The notes under the pieces: model-generated | What the model was told of the DNA's origin: nothing | Databases searched by the model: none | What the model saw: only the letters and a program-made list of their open reading frames with translations | Assembly: GCA_035700025.1 (NCBI GenBank) | Contig: DASSOY010000048.1 | Coordinates: 1-64,000 of the forward strand | Origin: Bacillales bacterium | GTDB taxonomy: Bacteria; Bacillota; Bacilli; Bacillales; DASSOY01 | Length of the DNA stretch: 64,000 nucleotides | Direction: 5' to 3' | Shown here: positions 34,310 to 48,298 of the stretch, piece by piece | Layout of the letters: the number at the start of each line of letters is the position of its first letter | Numbering within the stretch: position 1 is the stretch's first letter | Position numbers and translations under genes: made by a program

Positions 34310-36025
34310 GTGAATGTCGAATTAAAGAGGGAACGCACCGAAAAAGCGAAGATCATGAGCGGCGCCGACATGCTTGTGGAGGCGTTGAAACAGGAGAAGA
34401 TCGAAATGCTTTTCGGGTATCCCGGAGGAGCGGTATTGCCAATTTACGACGCGTTGTATGACAGCGGAATTCGCCATGTGCTCGCGCGTCATGAACAAGG
34501 AGCTGCTCATGCGGCGGAAGGTTACGCGAGGGTTTCGGGAAAGCCGGGCGTGGTGATTGCCACTTCGGGACCGGGAGCAACGAATGTCGTTACTGCGTTG
34601 GCGGATGCGATGATGGATTCGCTGCCCGTGGTCGTGTTTACGGGACAAGTAGCCTCGAATGTGATCGGCACGGATGCTTTCCAGGAATCCGACATCATGG
34701 GCATTACGATGCCGATTACGAAGCATAATTACCAAATTCGAAATACCGAGGACATACCGAAGGTCGTAAGGGAAGCATTCCACATCGCAACGACGGGACG
34801 TCCGGGACCGGTGCTCGTCGATATTCCGAAAGACATTGCTGCCGGCAAAGGAACGTATGAACGGCCGCAAAGCGTGCGTTTGCCCGGGTATGTTCCGAAT
34901 GTGACGCCGAATCAATTGCAAATTCAAAAATTGGCGGAAGCGTTAAGTCACGCGAAGAAACCGGTCGTTCTCGCAGGCGCAGGCGTCTTGCATGCAAAGG
35001 CCCATGAACAGCTTCGGGAATTTGCAACGAGTAACGGCCTGCCTGTCGTTCATACGTTGCTCGGTCTCGGCGGTTTCCCGGGCGACCATGAACAGTTTCT
35101 CGGCATGGGCGGCATGCACGGCACTTACGCAGCGAACATGGCTTTATACGAATGCGACTTGCTTATTAATGTCGGTGCACGGTTCGATGACCGATTAACT
35201 GGAAACTTGAATCATTTCGCACCGAAGGCGAAAGTCGCACATATCGACATCGATCCGGCCGAAATCGGCAAAAATGTGCCGACGGAAATTCCCGTCGTCT
35301 GCGATGCTAAATTAGCACTTGACGCATTGAATGAAACGACACGTGAAGTACCGGACATTGCGGAGTGGATGGACCAATTAAAAAAATACAAAGAAGAATA
35401 TCCGCTCTGGTACGAGAGACAAGGAACGACGCTGAAGCCGCAAGCGCTCATTGAAATCATCCACAGGCGAACGAACGGGGAGGCGATCGTCGTCACCGAC
35501 GTTGGCCAGCATCAAATGTGGGCGGCGCAATATTACGCATTTGGCGAGCCGAACCGGTGGGTGACGTCTGGAGGGCTCGGAACGATGGGATTCGGTTTGC
35601 CGGCGGCGATCGGCGCCCAGCTGGCCCGTCCGGACCTTCCAGTCGTTGCCGTACTCGGTGACGGTGGAGTGCAAATGACGATCCAAGAGCTAGGCTTGTT
35701 GCAAGAAACGCAAATGCCGGTAAAAGTTTTCATCTTTAACAACGGGGCGCTTGGCATGGTGCGGCAATGGCAATCCATTTTTTACAACAAACGTCATTCC
35801 GAATCGCTTCTTCCCGTTCAGCCGGATTTCGAAAAACTCGCGCAGGCCTACGGGATCAAAGGGTTGAGTGCTTCAACGCCTTATGAGGCGGAAATAGCCG
35901 TACAAGAAGCTTTGAAAACGGACGGACCGGTGCTCGTCAATTTCCAAATTCCGCAGGAGGAGAACGTCTATCCGATGATTGCGCCAGGGAAAGGATTGCA
36001 TGAGATGACGGGGGTGAAACCGTGA
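34310..36025 (+). CDS. ilvB: Acetolactate synthase large subunit
   Basis: ThDP-dependent enzyme that condenses two pyruvates, or pyruvate and 2-ketobutyrate, in the first step of Val/Leu/Ile synthesis. It has 571 residues from GTG 34310 behind AAGGAGGTTCCAAC. The ThDP-activating Glu is in [20 protein letters not shown] and [15 protein letters not shown]. The FAD-binding middle domain is followed by the ThDP motif [18 protein letters not shown]...[12 protein letters not shown]. Its TGA overlaps the GTG of ilvN (GTGA), so the two subunits are coupled. Confidence 0.97.
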   Translation: MNVELKRERTEKAKIMSGADMLVEALKQEKIEMLFGYPGGAVLPIYDALYDSGIRHVLARHEQGAAHAAEGYARVSGKPGVVIATSGPGATNVVTALADAMMDSLPVVVFTGQVASNVIGTDAFQESDIMGITMPITKHNYQIRNTEDIPKVVREAFHIATTGRPGPVLVDIPKDIAAGKGTYERPQSVRLPGYVPNVTPNQLQIQKLAEALSHAKKPVVLAGAGVLHAKAHEQLREFATSNGLPVVHTLLGLGGFPGDHEQFLGMGGMHGTYAANMALYECDLLINVGARFDDRLTGNLNHFAPKAKVAHIDIDPAEIGKNVPTEIPVVCDAKLALDALNETTREVPDIAEWMDQLKKYKEEYPLWYERQGTTLKPQALIEIIHRRTNGEAIVVTDVGQHQMWAAQYYAFGEPNRWVTSGGLGTMGFGLPAAIGAQLARPDLPVVAVLGDGGVQMTIQELGLLQETQMPVKVFIFNNGALGMVRQWQSIFYNKRHSESLLPVQPDFEKLAQAYGIKGLSASTPYEAEIAVQEALKTDGPVLVNFQIPQEENVYPMIAPGKGLHEMTGVKP

Positions 36026-36543
36026 AACGGATCGTAACCGCGAAGGTTAACAATCAGGCCGGTGTTCTTAACCGGGTAACCGGGTTATTTTCGAAGCGGC
36101 ATTTCAATATCGAAAGCATTACCGTCGGACATACAGAGACGCCAGGCCTATCGAAGATGACGTTTGTCGTTCATGTGGACTCGAAAAGAGACATCGAACA
36201 GTTGTTGAAACAGTTGAATAAACAAATCGACGTTTTGAAAGTTTCCGATATTACCGATCAACAAGTGGTTGCGCGTGAACTCGCGCTCATTCAAGTCGTT
36301 TCACCGGTTTCGACGAGAAGCGAACTCGTCGGATTGATCGAACCGTTTCGAGCGAGCCTCATCGACGTCAGCCGGGAAAGTGTGACGGTACAAGTGACAG
36401 GCGATCACGAAAAAGTGGAAGCGTTGATCGATCTGCTTCGTCCATACGGGATCAAGGAGTTGGCGCGGACCGGGATAACGGCGTTCCCGCGGGCGTCGCA
36501 AAAGTCGGTAACGGATATGAAGCCGTTTTCCATCATCAAATAA
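36022..36543 (+). CDS. ilvN: Acetolactate synthase small (regulatory) subunit
   Basis: Regulatory partner of IlvB that confers valine feedback, 173 residues. The N-terminal ACT domain contains [20 protein letters not shown] and [20 protein letters not shown] (about residues 10-50). The C-terminal part, RELALIQVV...[20 protein letters not shown], is the family's second domain. It starts inside the ilvB stop. Also named ilvH in B. subtilis. Confidence 0.96.
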   Translation: MKRIVTAKVNNQAGVLNRVTGLFSKRHFNIESITVGHTETPGLSKMTFVVHVDSKRDIEQLLKQLNKQIDVLKVSDITDQQVVARELALIQVVSPVSTRSELVGLIEPFRASLIDVSRESVTVQVTGDHEKVEALIDLLRPYGIKELARTGITAFPRASQKSVTDMKPFSIIK

Positions 36544-39112
<2,569 letters not shown>

Positions 39113-39197
39113 GACGAACGTGAAGGATTGTCGGGCCGTGTAAAAAAGACAAAGACGGGATAAGTGGAGATCATGAGAAACCAGGAGGATGAAGCGC

Positions 39198-40310
39198 ATG
39201 ATGAAAAGAATCGCTGTATTGCCGGGGGACGGGATTGGTCAAGAAGTGACGAAAAGTGCGGTGCACGTTTTGAAAGCCGTCGGCCGCGAGTTTGGACATG
39301 ATTTTCATTTTTCGTATGCGCCTGTCGGAGGAGCCGCCATTGACAAGGAAAACGATCCGCTTCCGGAAGCGACGTTACGGCTTTGCCGGTCGAGCGACGC
39401 GATTTTGTTCGGTTCTGTCGGCGGTCCGAAATGGGATGGCGTGCCGCGCGAACAACGGCCGGAAAAAGGGTTGCTCACTTTGCGAAAGACGCTCGGGTTG
39501 TATGCAAATTTGCGTCCGGTGAAAGTGTTTTCCGGATTGGCCGGTCAATCTTCCTTGAAACCGGAAGTCGTCAGCGGGGTAGATTTCGTCATTGTTCGCG
39601 AATTGACCGGCGGGTTGTACTTTGGAAAACCGAGCGAACGCCGGCGAAACGGAAACGACGAAGAAGTCGTCGATACGCTTCATTATCATCGCAAAGAAAT
39701 CGAACGGATCCTCGAAAAAGCGTTTGAAACGGCTGCGCAAAGAAAAGGAAAAGTGACGTCGGTCGACAAGGCCAATGTGTTGGAATCGAGTCGGATGTGG
39801 CGCGAAGTTGCCGAAGAAACGGCAAAGCGTCATCCGGAAGTTACGCTCGAGCACATGCTCGTCGACCGTGCGGCGATGGAACTCATTCACAATCCGAAGT
39901 CGTTTGATGTCATCGTAACGGAAAACATGTTTGGGGACATTTTAAGCGATGAAGCCTCAATGTTGACGGGTTCGCTTGGGCTGCTTCCTTCGGCTAGTTT
40001 GAGCGAAAACGGACCGGGATTGTTCGAACCGGTACACGGTTCCGCCCCTGAAATTGCCGGTCAAAACGTCGCGAATCCGATGGCCTCGATCTTGTCGGCG
40101 GCGATGATGCTGCGCTATTCGTTCGGTTTTGAAAAAGAAGCGCAGGCGGTCGAAAAAGCGATTACGGACGTCATCGACAGCGGACATCGCACCTCAGATC
40201 TTGCGGTTCGCGGAGGTCGAACGCTCGGAACGAAACAAATGACGGAAGCCATTACGTCGGTTTTGGAGGAAGATACGACGACGGCAGGAATCATGTCTGC
40301 TTATGCGTAA
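39198..40310 (+). CDS. leuB: 3-isopropylmalate dehydrogenase
   Basis: NAD-dependent oxidative decarboxylation of 3-isopropylmalate. Start chosen at ATG 39198, 9 nt after AGGAGG; ATG 39189 touches the ribosome site and ATG 39201 is also possible. It gives 370 residues. Conserved features: [20 protein letters not shown], the substrate-arginine loop [46 protein letters not shown] and the NAD loop [17 protein letters not shown]. Confidence 0.96.
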   Translation: MMKRIAVLPGDGIGQEVTKSAVHVLKAVGREFGHDFHFSYAPVGGAAIDKENDPLPEATLRLCRSSDAILFGSVGGPKWDGVPREQRPEKGLLTLRKTLGLYANLRPVKVFSGLAGQSSLKPEVVSGVDFVIVRELTGGLYFGKPSERRRNGNDEEVVDTLHYHRKEIERILEKAFETAAQRKGKVTSVDKANVLESSRMWREVAEETAKRHPEVTLEHMLVDRAAMELIHNPKSFDVIVTENMFGDILSDEASMLTGSLGLLPSASLSENGPGLFEPVHGSAPEIAGQNVANPMASILSAAMMLRYSFGFEKEAQAVEKAITDVIDSGHRTSDLAVRGGRTLGTKQMTEAITSVLEEDTTTAGIMSAYA

Positions 40311-40324
40311 CAGGGGGTGGAGAG

Positions 40325-41746
40325 ATGGCAGCCAAGACAATTTTTCAAAAAATATGGGACGGACACATTGTTGCCGCTGAAGAAGGAAAACCGGCCTTGT
40401 TGTATATCGATTTGCATCTTGTTCACGAAGTCACTTCCCCGCAAGCTTTTGAAGGCTTGCGGCTTGCCGGCCGCCGGGTGCGGCGTCCCGATTTGACGTT
40501 TGCCACGATGGATCACAACATTCCAACGGTGGATCGTTTCAACATTCGTGATGAAATTGCCAAAAAACAAGTCGATACGTTGCAAGAAAACTGCGAACAA
40601 TTCGGCATTCCGCTCGCCGATTTACGAAGTCCGGAACAAGGGATCGTTCACATTATCGGTCCGGAACTCGGGTTAACGCAACCGGGCAAAACGATTGTGT
40701 GCGGGGACAGTCATACGTCGACCCACGGTGCCTTCGGCGCTTTCGCGTTCGGCATCGGAACGAGCGAAGTCGAGCATGTGTTAGCAACGCAAACGCTTTG
40801 GCAACAGAAACCGAAAACGTTGCAAGTGAAAATCAACGGCAAGCTCGGCGCTGGAGTCACTGCCAAAGATGTGATTCTTGCTTTGATCGCAGAATACGGG
40901 ATCAATGTCGGCAACGGTTCCGTCATCGAATTTACCGGGGACGTGATTCGGGCGATGTCGATGGAAGAGCGCATGACGATTTGCAACATGTCGATTGAGG
41001 CCGGGGCGCGCGCCGGTTTGATTAGTCCGGACGAAACGACGTTTGAGTATATGCGCGGGAAAAAATATGTGCCGCAAGGCGCGGAATTTGAAAAAGCTGT
41101 GGAGAAGTGGCGGGCGCTTGCGACCGATCCCGGCGCGGAATACGACCGGACGGTGGAATTGGATGGAGCGATGATTGAGCCGCGGGTGACGTGGGGGACG
41201 AATCCTTCGATGGGCGTTTCAGTGAACGCTTGCGTTCCCGATCCACGGGATTTTCGCGATGACAACGAACGAAAAATGGCGGAACACGCGCTGGATTATA
41301 TGGGTTTGCAAGCGAACACGAAAATTACCGACATCGAAATTCAACATGTGTTTATCGGATCGTGCACGAATGCGCGCATCAGCGATTTGCGAGCCGCCGC
41401 ATCGATCATCAAAGGCAGGAAAGTAGCTCCGAACGTTCGAGCGATGGTCGTTCCGGGTTCGCAATCGGTCAAAAAACAGGCTGAAGCGGAAGGATTGGAT
41501 GAGGTATTTCGCGAAGCCGGTTTCGAATGGCGTGATGCGGGATGCAGCATGTGTCTCGGCATGAATCCGGACATCGTGCCTGAAGGGGAACGATGCGCGT
41601 CAACGTCGAATCGGAATTTTGAAGGCAGGCAAGGAAAAGGGGCGAGGACGCATCTCGTCAGCCCTGCAATGGCCGCGGCGGCCGCGGTTGCCGGAAGGTT
41701 TGCGGATGTGCGGCAATTTACCATTGCCGAAAGGAGCGGAGCCTAA
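40325..41746 (+). CDS. leuC: 3-isopropylmalate dehydratase large subunit
   Basis: Aconitase-family subunit with a [4Fe-4S] cluster that isomerises 2- to 3-isopropylmalate. It has 473 residues. Cluster ligands are in [15 protein letters not shown] and [13 protein letters not shown]; the active-site texts [11 protein letters not shown] and [20 protein letters not shown] are present. It starts 14 bp after leuB behind AGGGGGTGGAGAG. The leuD ATG overlaps its final base. Confidence 0.97.
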   Translation: MAAKTIFQKIWDGHIVAAEEGKPALLYIDLHLVHEVTSPQAFEGLRLAGRRVRRPDLTFATMDHNIPTVDRFNIRDEIAKKQVDTLQENCEQFGIPLADLRSPEQGIVHIIGPELGLTQPGKTIVCGDSHTSTHGAFGAFAFGIGTSEVEHVLATQTLWQQKPKTLQVKINGKLGAGVTAKDVILALIAEYGINVGNGSVIEFTGDVIRAMSMEERMTICNMSIEAGARAGLISPDETTFEYMRGKKYVPQGAEFEKAVEKWRALATDPGAEYDRTVELDGAMIEPRVTWGTNPSMGVSVNACVPDPRDFRDDNERKMAEHALDYMGLQANTKITDIEIQHVFIGSCTNARISDLRAAASIIKGRKVAPNVRAMVVPGSQSVKKQAEAEGLDEVFREAGFEWRDAGCSMCLGMNPDIVPEGERCASTSNRNFEGRQGKGARTHLVSPAMAAAAAVAGRFADVRQFTIAERSGA

Positions 41747-42312
41747 TGCGGAAATTTGCAACATTCACGGGGAAAACGGCCGTATTGGACCGTACAAACA
41801 TCGACACTGACCAAATCATTCCCAAACAATTTTTGAAACGGGTCGAAAGAACGGGGTTCGGGCAATTTTTATTTTATGATTGGCGGTTTCATCGTGACGG
41901 TTCGAAAAACCTTTCCTTTGAGCTGAACCGACCGGAAACGGAACACGCGGAAATTTTACTTGCCGGGGAAAACTTCGGTTGCGGTTCCTCGCGCGAGCAT
42001 GCGCCGTGGGCGTTAGCGGATTACGGTTTTAAAGTCATTATCGCCCCGAGTTTTGCGGACATTTTTTACAACAATTGTTTAAAAAACGGATTGCTTCCTA
42101 TTGTAATGCCGCACGATAAGGTGAAACGGCTCATGAGTGAAAGTACGTTGAAGGTCGATTTGCACAATCAAACGATTTTCGACGCGGGCGGGAACGCATA
42201 CGCATTTGACGTTGACCATTACTGGAAAGACATGCTGCTCAAAGGCAAAGACGAGATCGATATAACGCTTTCCTATGAAAAAGCGATTGCTGCTTACGAA
42301 CATTCGCGGTAA
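41746..42312 (+). CDS. leuD: 3-isopropylmalate dehydratase small subunit
   Basis: Swivelling-domain partner of LeuC, 188 residues, slightly shorter than the usual 195-200. The substrate motif GENFGCGSSREHAPWAL is at about residues 72-88, and SFADIFYNNCLKNGLLPI follows. Its ATG shares the last base of the leuC stop (TAATG), so it is translationally coupled. Last gene of the ilv-leu operon. Confidence 0.96.
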   Translation: MRKFATFTGKTAVLDRTNIDTDQIIPKQFLKRVERTGFGQFLFYDWRFHRDGSKNLSFELNRPETEHAEILLAGENFGCGSSREHAPWALADYGFKVIIAPSFADIFYNNCLKNGLLPIVMPHDKVKRLMSESTLKVDLHNQTIFDAGGNAYAFDVDHYWKDMLLKGKDEIDITLSYEKAIAAYEHSR

Positions 42313-42320
42313 AATGATTT

Positions 42321-42356
42321 TGAAGCTTTGACTGAGCAAGAGGGTCAAAGCTTTTT
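42321..42356 (+). terminator. Terminator of the ilv-leu operon
   Basis: 10-bp stem AAGCTTTGAC/GTCAAAGCTT, then T4-5. Confidence 0.9.
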
Positions 42357-42424
42357 CGTTGCTTGTCCGGGTGGGGAGAACCTGTTAAACTTATGGGGAT
42401 TCAGTAGGAGACGGAGCGATTGCC

Positions 42425-43375
42425 TTGGATAACGATAAAACAATTATTCCTATGCCTGGTCTTTACGAAAACTACATTGAACAAGGCACGAGAGCTGTGG
42501 AGGAGCAAGAATACGAGGCTGCTGAACAATGCTTCAAAACGGCTCTCTTAGTGGAACCGGACGGCATCCGCGCCCGGTTCGGTTACATTTTGAGCCTGTA
42601 TCAAAACGGCAAACTCGCGGAAGCGAAAAGTCGCTGCGAATCGTTCATTTGCGATGAAATCGGGGACATCGATGATTATTTTGATGCCTTGCACGTCTAT
42701 GCCTCGATTTTGAGAGATCTCGGCGAGACCGATCAGGCAGCGGCTATTTTGAAAATGACCTTGCAAAACCAAGACATGCCGAGCGTGGAAACGGCGGAGA
42801 AATTTCGCCAATGGCTGCGGTTGTTTTTGGAGAATGCGAAACAAGGAACAACGGCTGGTGAATCAGATCGTGAAACCGTACCCGGCGAAGACGGTTTTTT
42901 AGACGAAGAGAAATGGTCGGATGCGAAACAACTTTTGACGGATCCGGATTGCGACCCTTACGTAAAGAGTCTCTTGTTGAAAGACTTGAAGGCAGACGGT
43001 TTAAAGAAGGAAGTTTCGGTACACAAGTTGGGCCAAACCTTAACCGTAGATCTCGGGACATTGCCTGATAATGAAGACGACGATTTGTATCAAAGCGTCC
43101 GAAGTCGTCTGGAACAGCTGCTTGAGTCCGAAAACCCTACTTTGTACGAGATGGCGTTGCAACTTTGGGACCATTTCACGATGACCTTGTATCCGATCGC
43201 GTTATCACCGAGGCGGCCGGAATTGTGGGCCGCGGCCGTCTACGTATATGTGCATGAAATTAACGGCATGCAGCAAGATGCGAACTCGGTTGCAGTGTTG
43301 CATGAGGTTTCCGCTTCTGAATTGGCAAAGACGGTCGAATACATCGATACGGTGGAAACGTCGACCTCGTTTTAG
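42425..43375 (+). CDS. ysoA: TPR-repeat protein (YsoA-like)
   Basis: Soluble tetratricopeptide protein of 316 residues from TTG 42425. Two to three TPR-like helix pairs are seen in the first 130 residues (YIEQGTRAVEEQEYEAAEQC, then GIRARFGYILSLYQNGKLAE, and ASILRDLGETDQAAAIL). An acidic middle follows. No catalytic motif is visible. Function unknown; TPR proteins usually hold partner proteins. It precedes tig exactly as ysoA does in B. subtilis. Confidence 0.8.
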   Translation: MDNDKTIIPMPGLYENYIEQGTRAVEEQEYEAAEQCFKTALLVEPDGIRARFGYILSLYQNGKLAEAKSRCESFICDEIGDIDDYFDALHVYASILRDLGETDQAAAILKMTLQNQDMPSVETAEKFRQWLRLFLENAKQGTTAGESDRETVPGEDGFLDEEKWSDAKQLLTDPDCDPYVKSLLLKDLKADGLKKEVSVHKLGQTLTVDLGTLPDNEDDDLYQSVRSRLEQLLESENPTLYEMALQLWDHFTMTLYPIALSPRRPELWAAAVYVYVHEINGMQQDANSVAVLHEVSASELAKTVEYIDTVETSTSF

Positions 43376-43411
43376 CTCTTGTGCCAATGCTTGCCGCCGT
43401 TTGTGTTATTG

Positions 43412-43439
43412 TTGAAAACAGGGCGTCCTATGTTATAAT
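43412..43439 (+). promoter_or_regulatory. Promoter of tig
   Basis: -35 TTGAAA (43412-43417), 16-bp spacer, perfect -10 TATAAT (43434-43439), about 58 bp before the tig start. Confidence 0.75.
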
Positions 43440-43497
43440 GAGATGGTTGTAAACGAACGGACATCGATTGAATAATTGGTTGGAGGGAAAGGATTTT

Positions 43498-44841
43498 ATG
43501 ACTGCGAAATGGGAAAAAACGGACAAAAATGTCGGTCAATTGACGGTAGAGGTTGATGCCGAGAAAGTTAATCATGCGCTGGATGAAGCGTTTAAAAAAG
43601 TCGTCAAACAAGTAAACGTACCCGGATTTCGTAAAGGAAAAGTACCGCGATTCATTTTCGAACAACGTTTCGGTGTTGAATCGCTTTATCAAGATGCGCT
43701 TGATCTTTTGCTTCCGAAAGCTTACACGGAAGCGGTCGACGAAACGGAAATCGAACCGGTGGCTCAGCCGGAGGTCGACATTGAGCAAATCGAGAAAGGC
43801 AAGCCGCTTGTCTTTAAGGCGACCGTAACGGTTAAGCCGGAAGTGAAGCTCGGCGAATACAAAGGGTTTGAAGTCGAGGAACAAGAGACGGAAGTGACCG
43901 AGGAAGAGATCGAGAGCGAAGTGAAACAGCTTCAGGAACGTTTCGCTGAACTCGTCGTGAAGGAAGAAGGCGAGATCGAAAACGGCGATACGGCGGTCAT
44001 CGATTTTGAAGGATTCGTCGACGGGGAAGCTTTCGAAGGCGGAAAAGCGGAAAATCACTCGTTGGAAATCGGCTCAGGTTCGTTCATCCCGGGATTCGAG
44101 GAGCAGTTGATCGGGCTCAAAGCGGGAGACGAGAAGGATATCAACGTTACGTTTCCGGAAGATTACGAGGCTGAGGACTTGAAAGGCAAAGAAGCCGTTT
44201 TCAAAGTGAAGGTTCATGAAGTGAAACAAAAGCAGCTTCCGGAGCTTGACGATGAGTTCGCCAAAGATGCGGACGAAGAAGTGGAAACGCTCGAAGCATT
44301 GAAGGAAAAGATCGGCAACCGCTTGAAAGAACAAAAGGAACAACAAGCGGAAAATTACAAGCGTGACACGGTTGTGGAAAAGGCGAGTGAAAACGCCGAA
44401 ATCGAATTGCCCGAAGCGATGATCGATAACGAGTTGGATCGGATGCTGCAGGAGTTCGAACAAAGGTTGCAAATGCAAGGGGTGTCCCTTGACATGTACT
44501 TCCAGTTTTCCGGAACTGACAAAGACGGACTTCGCGAACAGATGAAAGACGACGCCGTGAAACGTTTGCGCGCCAACTTGACGCTTGAAGCGATCGCGAA
44601 AGCGGAAGACGTGCAGGTGAGTGATGAAGACGTCGAGAAGGAACTGGAAAAAATGGCCGAGCAATATAAACAATCGGTCGATCAAATCAAAGCGCTGCTT
44701 GCCGCGCAAGGAAGCGGCACAGAGGCGATCAAGGAAGACTTGAAGCTTCGCAATACGGTGGAATTCCTTGTCGAGCAAAGCAAAACGGTAAAGAAAGACG
44801 AAGCTTCTTCCGATAAAAAAGAGGAAGCGGAAAAACAATAA
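43498..44841 (+). CDS. tig: Trigger factor
   Basis: Ribosome-bound chaperone and peptidyl-prolyl isomerase that meets nascent chains, 447 residues from ATG 43498 behind TGGAGGGAAAGG. The N-terminal ribosome-docking signature [19 protein letters not shown] is at about residues 41-59. The FKBP-type domain (about 160-245) contains [19 protein letters not shown] and [17 protein letters not shown]. The C-terminal chaperone arms are very acidic and helical. A charged tail ends the protein. It lies upstream of clpX, the common bacterial order. Confidence 0.96.
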   Translation: MTAKWEKTDKNVGQLTVEVDAEKVNHALDEAFKKVVKQVNVPGFRKGKVPRFIFEQRFGVESLYQDALDLLLPKAYTEAVDETEIEPVAQPEVDIEQIEKGKPLVFKATVTVKPEVKLGEYKGFEVEEQETEVTEEEIESEVKQLQERFAELVVKEEGEIENGDTAVIDFEGFVDGEAFEGGKAENHSLEIGSGSFIPGFEEQLIGLKAGDEKDINVTFPEDYEAEDLKGKEAVFKVKVHEVKQKQLPELDDEFAKDADEEVETLEALKEKIGNRLKEQKEQQAENYKRDTVVEKASENAEIELPEAMIDNELDRMLQEFEQRLQMQGVSLDMYFQFSGTDKDGLREQMKDDAVKRLRANLTLEAIAKAEDVQVSDEDVEKELEKMAEQYKQSVDQIKALLAAQGSGTEAIKEDLKLRNTVEFLVEQSKTVKKDEASSDKKEEAEKQ

Positions 44842-44858
44842 GCGGCGGATTTTTGCGG

Positions 44859-44890
44859 GGCACGATTTTTTGCGATCGTGCCTCCTGCCT
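44859..44890 (+). terminator. Hairpin after tig
   Basis: Stem GGCACGAT (44860-44867 region) / ATCGTGCC with a T-rich loop. The tail is C/T-rich rather than pure T, so termination may be partial. Confidence 0.5.
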
Positions 44891-45108
44891 TATTTATCGA
44901 TCAGGATGAATCGGTTGTTTGAAAAGAACCCTTTTGAGGAAGAATAATCATTAGGATTTGGATTATACATATAGTATGCCGTCATGCAGCTTGTGGATCG
45001 CCGGAAAGGTTATTGTTTTCGTTTCCGTCGTTGTTTATGGTACAATGCGTACATAATCGGATCACATGTTGACCACTGTCTTGGTGATCATAAGTAAGGG
45101 GTGATTTC

Positions 45109-46380
45109 ATGTTTAAATTCAACGAAGAAAAAGGACAATTAAAGTGTTCGTTTTGTGGAAAAACACAAGATCAAGTTCGCAAACTGGTCGCTGGACCGGG
45201 TGTATATATTTGTGACGAATGCATCGAACTGTGTACGGAAATCGTTGAGGAAGAGCTCGGATCGGAACAGGACGTGGAATTCAAGGAAGTTCCGAAACCC
45301 CAGGAGATCCGTGAAATTCTCAACGATTACGTCATCGGCCAGGACCAAGCCAAGAAAAATTTGTCGGTGGCGGTGTACAATCACTACAAACGCATCAACT
45401 CCGTTAACAATCATGACGACGTGGAACTCGCGAAAAGCAACATTGTGATGCTTGGACCGACGGGAAGCGGAAAGACGCTGCTCGCCCAGACGCTGGCACG
45501 CATTTTAAATGTGCCGTTCGCCATTGCGGACGCGACATCACTGACGGAAGCCGGCTATGTCGGGGAAGATGTCGAAAACATCTTGCTCAAGCTCATTCAA
45601 GCTGCCGATTACGACGTCGAGAAAGCCGAAAAAGGCATCATTTACATCGATGAAATCGATAAAATTGCCCGTAAATCGGAAAATCCGTCGATTACGAGGG
45701 ATGTATCCGGCGAAGGGGTTCAACAAGCCTTGTTGAAAATTCTTGAAGGAACGACGGCGAGCGTGCCGCCGCAAGGCGGAAGGAAGCATCCGCATCAAGA
45801 GTTTATCCAAATCGACACGACGAACGTGCTGTTTATTTGCGGCGGTGCCTTTGACGGCATCGAGCAAATCATAAAGCGCCGTCTCGGCAAGAAAGTGATC
45901 GGTTTTGGTTCCGACGCGAAATCACCGGAACTCGACCAGTCCGAGTACTTGGAAAAAGTGCTTCCGGAAGACTTGCTTCACTACGGCTTGATTCCGGAAT
46001 TCATCGGCCGCCTGCCGGTCACCGCAAGTCTTTCGCCGCTCGACGAAGATGCGCTCGTGGAAATCTTGACGAAGCCGAAAAATGCGCTCGTGAAGCAATA
46101 CAAAAAATTGCTGGAACTCGACCATGTCGAACTCGAATTTACGGACGACGCGCTGCGAGAAATCGCAAAATTGGCGATCAAGCGCAAGACGGGAGCGCGC
46201 GGATTGCGTTCGATTATCGAAGGAATCATGTTGGACGTTATGTTCGAACTGCCTTCAAAAAACGACATCGTGAAGTGCACGATTACAAAAGAGACGGTCA
46301 CGGACAACATGTCGCCGACTTTGATCATGGAAGACGGAACGATCGTCGAAGAGAAGAAAGAGCCGAAAGAAAGCGCCTGA
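45109..46380 (+). CDS. clpX: ATP-dependent Clp protease ATP-binding subunit ClpX
   Basis: AAA+ unfoldase that feeds substrates to ClpP. It has 423 residues. The N-terminal zinc-binding domain has CSFCGK (Cys 13 and 16) and CDECIELC (Cys 35 and 38). Walker [17 protein letters not shown] is near residues 115-130, and Walker B is [13 protein letters not shown]. The pore loop GYVGEDVE, sensor-1 region and C-terminal [15 protein letters not shown] are present. In B. subtilis clpX stands apart from clpP; the same is seen here. A probable -10 TACAAT is at 45041-45046. Confidence 0.97.
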   Translation: MFKFNEEKGQLKCSFCGKTQDQVRKLVAGPGVYICDECIELCTEIVEEELGSEQDVEFKEVPKPQEIREILNDYVIGQDQAKKNLSVAVYNHYKRINSVNNHDDVELAKSNIVMLGPTGSGKTLLAQTLARILNVPFAIADATSLTEAGYVGEDVENILLKLIQAADYDVEKAEKGIIYIDEIDKIARKSENPSITRDVSGEGVQQALLKILEGTTASVPPQGGRKHPHQEFIQIDTTNVLFICGGAFDGIEQIIKRRLGKKVIGFGSDAKSPELDQSEYLEKVLPEDLLHYGLIPEFIGRLPVTASLSPLDEDALVEILTKPKNALVKQYKKLLELDHVELEFTDDALREIAKLAIKRKTGARGLRSIIEGIMLDVMFELPSKNDIVKCTITKETVTDNMSPTLIMEDGTIVEEKKEPKESA

Positions 46381-46409
46381 GAACGAATAGCAAACGAAGA
46401 GCCGGTTGA

Positions 46410-46444
46410 AAAACCAGCCGAATGAAATGTTCGGTTGGTTTTTT
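46410..46444 (+). terminator. Terminator of clpX
   Basis: Stem AACCAGCCGAA/TTCGGTTGGTT with a 7-nt loop, then T6. Confidence 0.9.
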
Positions 46445-46518
46445 GTATACGAACGAGCAAAGGCACGATCGGCCAGTGACGAAGGCTTCGGATCAGCGAA
46501 GATTTCTTCGCCGATCCT

Positions 46519-46548
46519 GTTTATCGCAACTCTCACCGGGAGATAATA
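46519..46548 (+). promoter_or_regulatory. Sigma-F/sigma-G-like promoter of lonB
   Basis: The -10 GGAGATAATA (46539-46548) fits the sigma-F pattern GGnnAnAnTR exactly. The -35 GTTTA (46519-46523) differs from GYATA at one base, with a 15-bp spacer. lonB is expressed in the forespore under sigma-F in B. subtilis, which agrees. Confidence 0.55.
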
Positions 46549-46588
46549 TGCATGGTGCAAAACATTTCCGGGAGGTTGATGAACAACG

Positions 46589-48268
46589 ATGAGTTGGACT
46601 TCGATTGCTTTAATCATACAGCTGTTTTTCGGTGTCGTGATCGGTCTTTATTTTTGGAACTTGTTAAAAAACCAGCGTACGCAAAAGGTTTCGATCGATA
46701 AAGAATCGCGCAAAGAAATGGAACAATTGCGCAGGATGAGAAGCATTTCCTTATCTGAACCGCTTGCCGAAAAAGTGAGACCGGCTTCCTTCCGCGAAAT
46801 CGTCGGTCAAGAAGACGGCATTCGCTCGTTGAAAGCCGCTTTATGCGGTCCGAATCCGCAGCATCTCTTAATTTACGGTCCGCCGGGGGTAGGAAAAACG
46901 GCTGCCGCCCGGCTCGTATTGGAAGAGGCAAAGAAAAATCCGCAATCGCCCTTCAAGAGAAACGCTGTCTTTGTTGAACTGGACGCCACGACAGCGAGAT
47001 TCGACGAACGCGGGATTGCCGATCCATTGATTGGCTCCGTGCACGATCCGATTTATCAAGGCGCCGGCGCAATGGGACAAGCTGGTATTCCGCAGCCGAA
47101 GCAAGGGGCCGTTTCCCATGCACACGGCGGTGTCCTTTTTATCGATGAAATAGGCGAGCTGCATCCGATTCAAATGAATAAACTGTTAAAGGTGCTCGAG
47201 GATCGCAAAGTTTTTCTTGAAAGCGCCTATTACAGCGAGGAAAACACGCAAATCCCGAATCATATTCACGACATTTTCAAAAACGGGCTTCCGGCGGATT
47301 TCCGCATGATCGGTGCCACTACTCGGCAGCCGCAGGAGATTCCGCCTGCGATTCGCTCACGGTGTCTCGAAGTATTCTTTCGCGAAATTCGCCCAGACGA
47401 AATTCGAAGCATTGCCGAACGTGCCGCCAAAAAAGTAAATTTCACCGTTTCGGACGCGGGAATTGACTTGTTGGCGAAATATGCGCAAAATGGCAGAGAG
47501 GCGGTTAATTTGATTCAAATCGCGGCGGGACTCGCGATCGCGGATCAAAAGAAAGAAATCAGCTTATCCGATATTGAATGGGTGCTGCATTCGAGTCAAA
47601 GTTCTCCACGACCGCAGAAACGTATTCACGGACACCCGGAAATCGGCGTCGTCAACGGGTTAGCGGTATACGGTCCGAACACGGGCGCGTTGTTGGAGAT
47701 TGAAGTGACGGCCATTCGCGTACAGCGAAAAGGAACGCTTAACATTACCGGAATTGTGGAAGAGGAAAATATCGGGAATCAAAGCAAGTCGGTCAGACGA
47801 AAAAGTCTCGCGAAAGGTTCCGCAGAAAATGTGTTGACGGTTTTAAGGACTCTCGGTTTGCCGACCCATCACTATGACATTCACATTAATTTCCCCGGCG
47901 GTATTCCGGTGGACGGGCCGTCGGCTGGTACGGCAATGGCAACAGCCGTCTACTCGGCAATCAAGAAACGTCCGGTTGATCACGTTGTGGCGATGACCGG
48001 AGAAATCAGCGTGCGCGGCATGGTGAAACCGGTTGGAGGTGTCGTCGCGAAAGTAGAAGCGGCGAGGCAAGCAGGCGCCGAGCGCGTGTTGATTCCCCGT
48101 GAAAACAATCAATCAATTTTACATGAAATTGAAGGGATTGAAGTCGTTCCCGTTGATACGTTTGAGCAAGTATTACATTTTGCGCTCAATTCCACGGATG
48201 AGAAAGAACAGAAAGAACTTTCATCAACGCCAGGGGTGGTGTTTCCGTCATCTACCCGTTCGTTATAG
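46589..48268 (+). CDS. lonB: ATP-dependent protease LonB (membrane-anchored, sporulation type)
   Basis: Forespore Lon-family protease, 559 residues, about 220 shorter than LonA because the Lon N-domain is missing. A single transmembrane segment at about residues 4-24 (IALIIQLFFGVVIGLYFW) anchors it. The AAA+ module has [20 protein letters not shown] and VLFIDEIGELHPIQ. The C-terminal Lon protease has GIPVDGPSAGTAMATA with the catalytic Ser near residue 445 and a Lys in the following GGVVAKVEAARQAGAERV. The start ATG 46589 follows CGGGAGGTTG. It is upstream of lonA as in B. subtilis. Confidence 0.95.
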   Translation: MSWTSIALIIQLFFGVVIGLYFWNLLKNQRTQKVSIDKESRKEMEQLRRMRSISLSEPLAEKVRPASFREIVGQEDGIRSLKAALCGPNPQHLLIYGPPGVGKTAAARLVLEEAKKNPQSPFKRNAVFVELDATTARFDERGIADPLIGSVHDPIYQGAGAMGQAGIPQPKQGAVSHAHGGVLFIDEIGELHPIQMNKLLKVLEDRKVFLESAYYSEENTQIPNHIHDIFKNGLPADFRMIGATTRQPQEIPPAIRSRCLEVFFREIRPDEIRSIAERAAKKVNFTVSDAGIDLLAKYAQNGREAVNLIQIAAGLAIADQKKEISLSDIEWVLHSSQSSPRPQKRIHGHPEIGVVNGLAVYGPNTGALLEIEVTAIRVQRKGTLNITGIVEEENIGNQSKSVRRKSLAKGSAENVLTVLRTLGLPTHHYDIHINFPGGIPVDGPSAGTAMATAVYSAIKKRPVDHVVAMTGEISVRGMVKPVGGVVAKVEAARQAGAERVLIPRENNQSILHEIEGIEVVPVDTFEQVLHFALNSTDEKEQKELSSTPGVVFPSSTRSL

Positions 48269-48298
48269 AGGTTGATCAATTATTTGGAGGTGTACCCG

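Noticed and set aside
45047-45108. CtsR operator ahead of clpX
   Set aside because: TTGACCACTGTCTTGGTGATCA has only loose resemblance to the CtsR heptad repeat, and clpX is not a CtsR target in B. subtilis as I recall.
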